In this document: positions 34,761 to 42,583 of the stretch, piece by piece | How positions within the stretch are numbered: position 1 is the first letter of the stretch | Layout: each line of letters begins with the position of its first letter | DNA from: Pseudomonas sp. UFMG81 | GTDB lineage: Bacteria; Pseudomonadota; Gammaproteobacteria; Pseudomonadales; Pseudomonadaceae | Direction of reading: 5' to 3' | Assembly (NCBI RefSeq): GCF_015354575.1 | Contig: NZ_JACAFQ010000035.1 | Span: forward strand, 485-43,067 | Length of the DNA: 42,583 nt | The notes under the pieces: model-generated | Told to the model about the DNA's origin: nothing | What the model saw: the letters and a program-made list of their open reading frames with translations, nothing else | Database searches by the model: none | Position numbers and translations under genes: made by a program

Positions 34761-35393
34761 ATGAGCCTTAGCCCTCCCATCCGCATCGCCCTGGTCGATG
34801 ACCACGCCCTGGTGCGCGATGGCGTCAAGTCGTTGCTCAACGCGATGCCGCAGTTCCAGGTGGTCGGCCAGGCCGAGTCCGGCGCCCAGACCCTGGAGCT
34901 GGTGGCGGCCATCGAACTGGACATCCTGCTGGTGGATGTGGGCTTGCAGGACATCAACGGCCTGGAGCTGACCCGCAGGCTGCGGGCGCTGTACCCGGGG
35001 ATCAAGATCCTGATGTTGAGCATGTACGACAACCAGGAGTACGTGCGTACCTCGATCAACGCGGGAGCCCTGGGGTATGTGTTGAAGAACGCCCCCTCCA
35101 CCGAGTTGATCGCCGCCATCGAGGCGATTGCGGCCGGCGGCAGTTTCTACAGCCCGGAAATCACCCGCAAGCTGGTCAGCAACCCGCGTGAAGAGGCCGA
35201 ACTCACGCCGCGCGAGGTGCAGGTGCTGTCGATGATCGCCAAGGGCGCGAACAACAAGGAGATGGCCCGCGAGCTGGGGATCAGCGTGCGCACGGTGGAA
35301 ACCTATCGGCTGAGCATTCGGCGCAAGCTGAACATCGATACGCCGGCGGCGCTGGTCAAGTATGCGATCGAGCAGGGGTTGGTTTCGATCTGA
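34761..35393 (+). CDS. NarL/LuxR-type response regulator
   Basis: This 210-residue response regulator has a receiver domain in residues 6-120: acidic pair D13/D14, phospho-acceptor D59 in LLVDVGL, and the conserved switch threonine/serine and K105 region (ALGYVLKNAP). The LuxR-type DNA-binding domain covers about residues 143-205 (LTPREVQVLSMIAKGANNKE, ISVRTVETYRLSIRRKL). It lies directly behind the Cache kinase and should be its partner. NarL-family dimers bind short inverted repeats, which fits the GTAGTACT sites ahead of cstA, but binding is not shown. Confidence 0.88.
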   Translation: MSLSPPIRIALVDDHALVRDGVKSLLNAMPQFQVVGQAESGAQTLELVAAIELDILLVDVGLQDINGLELTRRLRALYPGIKILMLSMYDNQEYVRTSINAGALGYVLKNAPSTELIAAIEAIAAGGSFYSPEITRKLVSNPREEAELTPREVQVLSMIAKGANNKEMARELGISVRTVETYRLSIRRKLNIDTPAALVKYAIEQGLVSI

Positions 35394-35456
35394 GGCCCAT
35401 GGGGCTGTTGAGCAAGCAACGCAGTGCTGCCGAGCGGATCGTGTTCGTGCGCTGAA

Positions 35457-36371
35457 CTAGCCCAGCCCGGGCTGATGCAGGCAGGCGTTCAGGTCTTCGA
35501 GAAACGCCTGCAGGATCGGCGGTGGCGACACCCCGCGGCGGGTGACGACGTCGAACGGCGAGGTCAGGTCCAGGCTGCTGGCGCCCAGGCGGCGCATGTC
35601 GCCGGTCTTCACCCACTGTTCGGCGAAGTGCACCGGCAAGAAACCGATGTAGGCGCCGGAAATGATCAGGATCGCCGCCGCCTCGATGTTCTCCACGGTG
35701 GCGGCGGCCTTGCTCACGCCCAGTTGCGCCAGGTCGTACTGCTGCATGTAGCCGCGCACGACGATATGGCAGCCCCGCACCTCTTCCAGCAGCCGGCCAC
35801 TGGCCGCCTTGCTCCCATACAGCGGGTGGCGCCGGCCACAGTACAGCCCCAGGGCCTCATCGTAGAGCGGCAGGTAGGACAGCCCCGGCACCCGCAGGGG
35901 GAAGTGGCCGATGGCCAGGTGCAGCCGGCTGTCCAGCACCCGCTCCTCAAGCTCCGCCGGGGCGCCGATGTAGATGTGCAGGTGGGCGTCGTGCCCGCGC
36001 GAGACGAAGCGCTGGGTGGTGCGCGGCAGCGGCGAGGCGGTGTCGGTCAGGGTCGAGTCGATGATGCCCAGGTTGAGCTTGCCGCTGATGTGCTGTTTGA
36101 GCACGTCGGCGTCCAGGCAGAAGCTTTCCACGGCGCTGAGCAGGCGCAGGGTGGCCTCATGGATGGCCACCCCTTGCTCGGTCAGGCGAAAGCCACTGCG
36201 CCCGCGCTGGCAGAGCTTGACCCCCAGGCGGGTTTCCAGGTGGGTCATCTGTTCGCTGATGGTCGACTGGCCGGCGTTGAGCGCGGCTTGCGCTGCGGAA
36301 AATCCGCCGCACCTGACGATGGTGGTGAATACCCTAAGAAGCTTCAGATCGACATCGTGGAGCTGGATCAC
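35457..36371 (-). CDS. LysR-family transcriptional regulator of the adjoining ureohydrolase operon
   Basis: This 304-residue protein has an N-terminal winged helix-turn-helix (about residues 9-66: LLRVFTTIVRCGGFSAAQAAL, STISEQMTHLETRLGVKLC) and a C-terminal periplasmic-binding-like effector domain (about 92-300). The start is GTG at 36371, with AGGAGG 5 nt upstream. It is divergent from the ureohydrolase operon across 265 nt. This is the classic arrangement of a LysR regulator and its target, so it probably activates those genes in response to a pathway substrate. Confidence 0.87.
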   Translation of the reverse strand: MIQLHDVDLKLLRVFTTIVRCGGFSAAQAALNAGQSTISEQMTHLETRLGVKLCQRGRSGFRLTEQGVAIHEATLRLLSAVESFCLDADVLKQHISGKLNLGIIDSTLTDTASPLPRTTQRFVSRGHDAHLHIYIGAPAELEERVLDSRLHLAIGHFPLRVPGLSYLPLYDEALGLYCGRRHPLYGSKAASGRLLEEVRGCHIVVRGYMQQYDLAQLGVSKAAATVENIEAAAILIISGAYIGFLPVHFAEQWVKTGDMRRLGASSLDLTSPFDVVTRRGVSPPPILQAFLEDLNACLHQPGLG

Positions 36372-36421
36372 CCTGGCCTCCTGGGCGGTTGCTCACATCG
36401 CCGAGGCTGATATGAGTGTCC

Positions 36422-36440
36422 GCGCACTGTTTTTTTGCGC
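36422..36440. promoter_or_regulatory. Inverted repeat in the LysR-ureohydrolase divergent promoter region
   Basis: Arms GCGCA and TGCGC flank a 9-nt T-rich centre (CTGTTTTTT). A-T-rich centred dyads of about this size are typical LysR binding sites. It lies about 50 nt from the LysR start and 200 nt from the ureohydrolase start. Confidence 0.4.
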
Positions 36441-36547
36441 AGCTAACCATGTGCGGCTGATCACCGCAATGCCTGGGGCGTCGGGCAGCGGCCTGCCGGC
36501 AGATACTTCGGCTGCGGCGATGTATGCATCTGCACTTGCGCATTTTT

Positions 36548-36562
36548 CCAGGTTCCGCCTGG
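36548..36562. promoter_or_regulatory. Second inverted repeat upstream of the ureohydrolase gene
   Basis: CCAGG and CCTGG flank TTCCG, about 75 nt before the ATG at 36637. It could be an activation site near the -35 region or an mRNA hairpin; only the symmetry supports it. Confidence 0.35.
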
Positions 36563-36636
36563 CGCCATAGTGGCTGCAACGGCGGTGCCCAGGCACGCCG
36601 TCTCCTGACCAGAACAATAAGTGGAGAAACCCGCAC

Positions 36637-37608
36637 ATGGCTAAGCACGGTTATGAATCCGGCCGCCTGAACCTGCCCTTCGTGGGCCATTGCACCTTCG
36701 CCAAGGCGCCCATCTGCACCGACTGGGCGGCCATCGATGCCGATGTGGCGATCCTCGGCGCGCCCAACGACATGGGCACCCAATGGCGCTCCGGCGCACG
36801 CTTCGGGCCGCGCGGCATTCGTGAGGCATCGACGCTGTTCTCATTCGGCCATTCCGGCGCCTACGACTTCGAAGACGACGCCACCTACCTGACCGAAGAC
36901 CAGCTGCGCATGGTCGATGTCGGCGACGCCGATATCGTCCACACCGACATGGCCACCAGCAACGCCAACATCGAGTCGGCCGTGCGCCAGATCCTCGCGG
37001 CCGGTGCCATGCCGGTGGTGCTGGGTGGCGACCACTCGATCCACGCGCCGGTGATCAAGGCCTTCGAGGGCCGCGGGCCGATCCATATCGTGCATTTCGA
37101 CGCCCACCTCGACTTCGTCGACGAACGCCACGGCGTGCGCTACGGCCACGGCAGCCCGCTGCGCCGCGCCTCGGAGCTGGACCACATCGTCGGCATGACC
37201 CAGCTGGGCATCCGCAACGTGTCGTCGTCCAACCGCGACGACTACGACGCCGCCCGCGACGCCGGCTCGCAGATCCTCTCGGTGCGCGATGTGCGCCGCC
37301 TGGGCTGCGAAGGCGTGCTGGCGAAAATCCCCGAGGGCCGTGACTACTACATCACCATCGACATCGACGGCTTCGACCCGTCCATTGCCCCGGGCACCGG
37401 CACCCCCAGCCATGGCGGCTTCCAGTACTACGAAGTGCTGGAGATCATCCAGGCACTGGCCCGGCGCAGCCAGGGGCGCGTCGTCGGCATGGACCTGGTG
37501 GAAGTGGCCCCAGCGTACGACCCGGCCGGCGTCACCTCGATCCTCGCCGCGCAATTGCTGATGAACAGCCTCGGCTTCATCTTCCATGCCCGCGCCAAGG
37601 CGCGCTGA
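36637..37608 (+). CDS. Agmatinase-family ureohydrolase
   Basis: This 323-residue cytoplasmic enzyme of the arginase/agmatinase superfamily hydrolyses guanidino compounds to an amine and urea using two Mn (or Ni) ions. All six metal ligands are present: H133 in GGDHS, D155, H157 and D159 in DAHLD, and D242 and D244 in IDIDGFDP. The family includes agmatinase, guanidinobutyrase and guanidinopropionase, which motifs alone do not separate. The neighbours (aldehyde dehydrogenase, NCS1 permease, BetA-like alcohol oxidase/dehydrogenase) favour an omega-guanidino acid over agmatine, as inference. It is the first gene of the operon, with GTGGAGAAA upstream of the start. Confidence 0.87.
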   Translation: MAKHGYESGRLNLPFVGHCTFAKAPICTDWAAIDADVAILGAPNDMGTQWRSGARFGPRGIREASTLFSFGHSGAYDFEDDATYLTEDQLRMVDVGDADIVHTDMATSNANIESAVRQILAAGAMPVVLGGDHSIHAPVIKAFEGRGPIHIVHFDAHLDFVDERHGVRYGHGSPLRRASELDHIVGMTQLGIRNVSSSNRDDYDAARDAGSQILSVRDVRRLGCEGVLAKIPEGRDYYITIDIDGFDPSIAPGTGTPSHGGFQYYEVLEIIQALARRSQGRVVGMDLVEVAPAYDPAGVTSILAAQLLMNSLGFIFHARAKAR

Positions 37609-37623
37609 CCCGGAGCTTCGACA

Positions 37624-39132
<1,509 letters not shown>

Positions 39133-39224
39133 GGTAGCAAGGCCGGCCTGCGTCGCCTGGCGTGTGGCGCAGGTTCATCAACGCATCGAATTTCAACAAT
39201 AAGAACCTGTCGAGGTGATGCCCA

Positions 39225-39404
39225 ATGAACAGCCAAGTGGATGTCGAGCGTGAACAAGATCTGGAACGGCGCCTGCGCGCCTACGAGGAGATGGAGAAGC
39301 GGGCGGACTGGCCCGGTGCACTGACCGCCCGTGATGTGGTCGCCCTGGCCCTGCTGACGCTGGTGATGGTTGCCGGCGCCTACCTGCTCGGTGGCCAGCC
39401 ATGA
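39225..39404 (+). CDS. 59-residue single-TM protein coupled to the NCS1 permease
   Basis: A short gene with a strong ribosome-binding site (GAGGTGAT about 6 nt before ATG). It encodes a charged N-terminal half (VEREQDLERRLRAYEEMEKR, likely helical and cytoplasmic) and one membrane helix (VVALALLTLVMVAGAYLLGG). Its stop overlaps the permease ATG (ATGA), so the two should be made in step. I do not recognise the family. The build resembles small accessory subunits encoded just ahead of other solute transporters, such as YhdT before PanF. Confidence 0.75.
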   Translation: MNSQVDVEREQDLERRLRAYEEMEKRADWPGALTARDVVALALLTLVMVAGAYLLGGQP

Positions 39405-40870
39405 GCGGGTCTCGGCAACAGGAGTTTCGCCTGGCCGCCGAACGTGGCGACACGCCGTTGTTGCCCAATGAGCGGGTCTGGGGCTTCTGGGGCTACGCCT
39501 ACGCCAACTCGGCGCTGGCAGTGGCTACCTGGGTGTTCCTGATCGGCGGTGCCACCGCGCTGTTCGTCGGCCCGCTGCAGGGCATTGCCGCGATCGTCAT
39601 CGGCAATATTCTCGGGGTGGTGCTGGCCTCGGCGTCCACCTGCCTGCCGTGCGGCAAGTACGGCGTCGAGCAGTTCACCTACCTGCGCAGCATGTTCGGC
39701 CTCAATGGCAGCCGCCTGGTGTACTTCCTCTCGGTGGTGGTGCTGACCATGGGCTGGCTGGCGGTACTCGGGCTGATGTGCGGGCGGGCGCTGGACAACC
39801 TGGAAACCCTGGTACAGCACGCCCAGCCCGACGGCGATGGCTGGCTGGTGACCGCCGGGGCCCTGCTGGCGATTGTGCTGGCGGCGCTGGTGGCCATTCG
39901 CGGGCCGGACATGATCCGCCTGCTGAGCGCGCTGATCGCACCCAGCCTGATCCTGATCATGCTGGCGCTGATGTACTTCATCCTGCGCAGCCACAGCCTC
40001 GCCGAACTGCTGGCCATGCCGCCCTTGCAGCCACCGTTCGAGAACCCCCACGTCAACTTCATGATCGCGGTGGAAATCAACATCGCCGCCGGCTTCTCCT
40101 GGTGGCCCTACATCGGCAACCTGTCGCGCCTGTGCAGCAACCAGCGCACGGCCTTCTGGCCGAACCTGGTGGGCATCTTCGGCGCCGCGGTGCTGGGCGA
40201 ATCGGTCAGCCTGTTCGCCGCCACCACCCTGGGCAGCAGCGACCCCACCGCCTGGATGCGCGTGGCCGGTGGCATGGCCTTCGGGGTGATCGCCCTGGGC
40301 TTTCTGGCCCTGGCCAACCTCACCGGCATGGTCAACATCCTCTACACCGCGGTGATCGGTTTGCGCCAGCTGGCCGGGGAGCGCCTGCGCAGCCTGGGCT
40401 GGGCAGTGTTGATCGGGCTGTTCTGCATCATCCCGGTGGCCATCGTGGTGCTGCTGCCGGGGATCTATGACGGCTTCTTCATCTTCCTGGTGTGGACCTC
40501 GGCACTGAACAGCGCCCTGGCCGGCATCGGCATCGCCGATTACTTCTTCCTTCGCCGCCAGCGGGTCAACCTGCGCCACCTCTATGCCGAGCAAAGCGGC
40601 TCGCCACTGCGCTTCTGCAAGGGCTTCAACCCCATCGCGCTGCTGGCACTGGTGGCGGGTTTCGCCATCTACGTGGTGGTGTTCAACCCGCAAACCCTGG
40701 CCCACACCAGCTTCTTCACCTTCGCCACCGCCTCGTTGCCGTCCTGCCTGCTGGCCGGGCTCGTGCACTACGGCCTGACCCGCCTGCTGGCGGCGCGCCT
40801 GGGCTGGGGCGGCTACCCCAAGGGCAATCAACACCACGATCAGGCCGCCGGCCTTCGCGTACAGGACTGA
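39401..40870 (+). CDS. NCS1-family permease (purine/cytosine/allantoin-type)
   Basis: This 489-residue transporter has about 12 membrane helices. The N-terminus (LLPNERVWGFWGYAYANSAL) matches the NCS1 entry motif. TM3-TM4 contain CGKYGVEQFTYLRSMFG and VNFMIAVEINIAAGFSWWPY lies in the TM6 region. NCS1 proteins import nucleobases, hydantoins, allantoin or vitamins with Na+ or H+. In this operon the substrate is presumably the compound broken down by the neighbouring enzymes, perhaps a cationic guanidino or amine alcohol. The start overlaps the small membrane protein's stop, and the GMC gene follows within 4 nt. Confidence 0.84.
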   Translation: MSGSRQQEFRLAAERGDTPLLPNERVWGFWGYAYANSALAVATWVFLIGGATALFVGPLQGIAAIVIGNILGVVLASASTCLPCGKYGVEQFTYLRSMFGLNGSRLVYFLSVVVLTMGWLAVLGLMCGRALDNLETLVQHAQPDGDGWLVTAGALLAIVLAALVAIRGPDMIRLLSALIAPSLILIMLALMYFILRSHSLAELLAMPPLQPPFENPHVNFMIAVEINIAAGFSWWPYIGNLSRLCSNQRTAFWPNLVGIFGAAVLGESVSLFAATTLGSSDPTAWMRVAGGMAFGVIALGFLALANLTGMVNILYTAVIGLRQLAGERLRSLGWAVLIGLFCIIPVAIVVLLPGIYDGFFIFLVWTSALNSALAGIGIADYFFLRRQRVNLRHLYAEQSGSPLRFCKGFNPIALLALVAGFAIYVVVFNPQTLAHTSFFTFATASLPSCLLAGLVHYGLTRLLAARLGWGGYPKGNQHHDQAAGLRVQD

Positions 40871-40873
40871 ACC

Positions 40874-42559
40874 ATGAACAAGCGATACGACTACATCATC
40901 ATCGGTGCGGGCTCGGCCGGCTGCGTCCTGGCCAACCGCCTGACCGAGGACGCCGGTACTTCGGTGCTGGTCCTGGAATTCGGCGGCAGCGACCGCAGCG
41001 TGCTGATCCAGATGCCCAGCGCGTTCTCCCTGCCGATGAACACCAAGAAGTACAACTGGCGCTACGAGACCGTGGCCGAGCCGCACCTGGACGGTCGGCG
41101 CCTGCACTGCCCGCGAGGCAAGGTGCTGGGTGGTTCGTCGTCGATCAATGGCCTGGTCTACATCCGTGGCCATGCCTGCGACTTCGACGAATGGGAAAGC
41201 CTGGGCGCGAAAAACTGGAGCTACCGCAATTGCCTGCCGTACTTCAAACGCGCCGAAAACTTCAAGTTCGGCGGCGATGACTACCGTGGCGGCGCCGGGC
41301 CGCTGGCCACCAACAATGGCAACAACATGCAGAACCCGCTGTATGGCGCCTGGGTCGAGGCCGGTGCCGAAGCCGGCTACATCAAGACCGACGACTGCAA
41401 CGGCTACATGCAGGAAGGCTTCGGTGCCATGCACATGACGGTCAAGGACGGCGTGCGCTGGTCCACCGCCAACGCCTACCTGCGCCCGGCCATGAGCCGG
41501 CCCAACCTGACCGTGGTCACCCACGCCATGACCCGGCGCATCCTGCTCGACGGCAAGCGCGCGGTGGGGGTGGAGTACGACGAAGGCGGGCAGACCCACA
41601 AGGTGCTGTGCAACCGTGAGGTGCTGGTCGCATCCGGCCCGATCGGCTCGCCGCACCTGTTGCAGCGCTCCGGCATCGGCCCCGAGGCGGTGTTGAAAGA
41701 GGCCGGTATCGAGGTGCGCCATCACCTGCCGGGCGTGGGCGAAAACCTGCAGGACCACTCGGAAATCTACATCCAGTACGCCTGCAAGCAGCCGATCACC
41801 CTCAACGGCAAGATGAGCCTGCTGGGCAAGGCGATGATCGGCCTGCGCTGGTTGCTGTTCAAGGATGGCCTGGGCGCCAGCAACCACTTCGAGGCCGGCG
41901 GTTTCATCCGCTCCTCCAAAGGGCTGCGCTGGCCGGACATCCAGTTCCACTTCCTGCCGGCGGCCATGCGCTACGACGGTGACAAGCCGTTCAAGGGCCA
42001 CGGCTTCATGGTGCTGACCGGGCCGAACAAACCCAAGAGCCGTGGCCATGTGCGGGCGCTGTCGGCCGACCCGTACCAGCACCCGGAAATCCGCTTCAAC
42101 TACCTGGAAAGCGAAGAGGACCGCGAGGGCTTCCGCCGCTGCGTACGGCTGACCCGCGAGATCCTTGCCCAGCCGGCCATGGACCGCTTCCGCGGCGAGG
42201 AGCTGGCGCCCGGGCCGCAGGTGCAGACCGACGAACAGATCGACGCCTTCGTGCGCGCCAACATGGAAAGCACCATGCACCCCTGCGGCTCGTGCCGCAT
42301 GGGCGAGGATGACATGGCGGTGGTTGACTCGACGCTACGGGTGCATGGCTTGCAGGGGCTGCGGGTGATCGACTCGTCGGTGTTCCCGACCGAGCCCAAC
42401 GGCAACCTCAACGCCCCGACCATCATGCTGGCAGAACGCGCCGCCGACCTGGTGCGCGGGCGTGAGCCGCTGGCGCCGAGCGATATGCCGGTGGGGTTGG
42501 TGGGGGATTGGGAGCAGCAGCAGCGCAGCCGTGCGCCGGTGCGCAAGGTCGGTGCCTGA
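40874..42559 (+). CDS. BetA-like GMC-family oxidoreductase
   Basis: This 561-residue FAD-dependent alcohol dehydrogenase/oxidase is close to choline dehydrogenase BetA. The dinucleotide-binding motif is GAGSAGCVLANRL (11-23), GMC signature 1 is GKVLGGSSSINGLVYIRGH (about 88-107) and signature 2 is SGPIGSPHLLQRSGIGP. Catalytic residues are H469 in HPCG and N513 in GNLNAPT. BetA-like stretches include GASNHFEAGGFIRS and WPDIQFHFLP. BetA oxidises choline to betaine aldehyde. Here there is no betI or choline transporter beside it, but a ureohydrolase and an NCS1 permease, so the substrate is probably another polar alcohol. It is the last gene of the operon inside the window. Confidence 0.88.
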   Translation: MNKRYDYIIIGAGSAGCVLANRLTEDAGTSVLVLEFGGSDRSVLIQMPSAFSLPMNTKKYNWRYETVAEPHLDGRRLHCPRGKVLGGSSSINGLVYIRGHACDFDEWESLGAKNWSYRNCLPYFKRAENFKFGGDDYRGGAGPLATNNGNNMQNPLYGAWVEAGAEAGYIKTDDCNGYMQEGFGAMHMTVKDGVRWSTANAYLRPAMSRPNLTVVTHAMTRRILLDGKRAVGVEYDEGGQTHKVLCNREVLVASGPIGSPHLLQRSGIGPEAVLKEAGIEVRHHLPGVGENLQDHSEIYIQYACKQPITLNGKMSLLGKAMIGLRWLLFKDGLGASNHFEAGGFIRSSKGLRWPDIQFHFLPAAMRYDGDKPFKGHGFMVLTGPNKPKSRGHVRALSADPYQHPEIRFNYLESEEDREGFRRCVRLTREILAQPAMDRFRGEELAPGPQVQTDEQIDAFVRANMESTMHPCGSCRMGEDDMAVVDSTLRVHGLQGLRVIDSSVFPTEPNGNLNAPTIMLAERAADLVRGREPLAPSDMPVGLVGDWEQQQRSRAPVRKVGA

Positions 42560-42583
42560 AGCAGGGTAGGGATGACTTTGTGG

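Noticed and set aside
36560..36574. Sigma-54-like promoter TGGCGC-N5-TGGC before the ureohydrolase gene
   Set aside because: It deviates at key positions of TGGCAC-N5-TTGC, and the divergent regulator is of LysR type, with no sigma-54 activator nearby.
39380..42280. Minus-strand frame of 966 codons opposite the permease and GMC genes
   Set aside because: Antisense shadow spanning two clear plus-strand genes; the protein is rich in H, Q, G and A with no motif.

Overview
The window is high-GC DNA whose gene content, REP-type repeats (GTAGGAGCGG cores) and paralogue set look like a chromosome of the Pseudomonas putida group. That assignment comes from recognising the families and repeats, not from a database search. 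There are no rRNA or tRNA genes, phage genes, transposases or CRISPR arrays. Most of the region reads as accessory or metabolic chromosome in short operons.

Left part (1-17461): on the minus strand lie a PuuP-like putrescine/amino-acid permease and a cation diffusion facilitator. On the plus strand follow an exported octaheme cytochrome c with HEAT-like and TPR repeats, then a tightly overlapping MoxR/Bat operon: MoxR ATPase, DUF58, DUF4381, BatA-like vWA, BatB-like vWA fused to TPR, and BatD. Directly behind it are an exported HAD phosphatase and an exported sulfatase with a C-T-A-G-R active site. A large membrane protein fused to a spermidine-synthase-like domain comes next. Paired inverted REP elements separate the transcription units.

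Middle part (17517-30805): an MscS-type channel gene whose normal 3' end seems to have been lost. Its frame now runs through three perfect 33-bp repeats and antisense through the neighbouring AraC-family regulator. The minus strand then carries AraC, a DUF3313 lipoprotein, a FadL-family outer-membrane protein preceded by a 14-codon leader frame, and an AspT/YidE-type antiporter. Divergent from it is a pqi operon (split PqiA, PqiB, PqiC) continuing into a 957-residue Cache-HAMP-GAF-HD-GYP protein with a large insertion in the HD-GYP domain.

Right part (30842-42559): cstA and its small ybdD/yjiX partner are followed by a Cache-domain histidine kinase and a NarL-type response regulator. Repeated GTAGTACT sites and a Crc/Hfq-type CA motif lie upstream of cstA, suggesting a carbon-source-responsive uptake module. 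A LysR regulator is divergent from a five-gene operon: ureohydrolase (agmatinase family), aldehyde dehydrogenase, a 59-residue one-TM protein, an NCS1 permease and a BetA-like GMC oxidoreductase. The enzymes form a logical route for a guanidino alcohol (alcohol to aldehyde to acid, then loss of urea). This operon is the best candidate for an undescribed catabolic system in the window.
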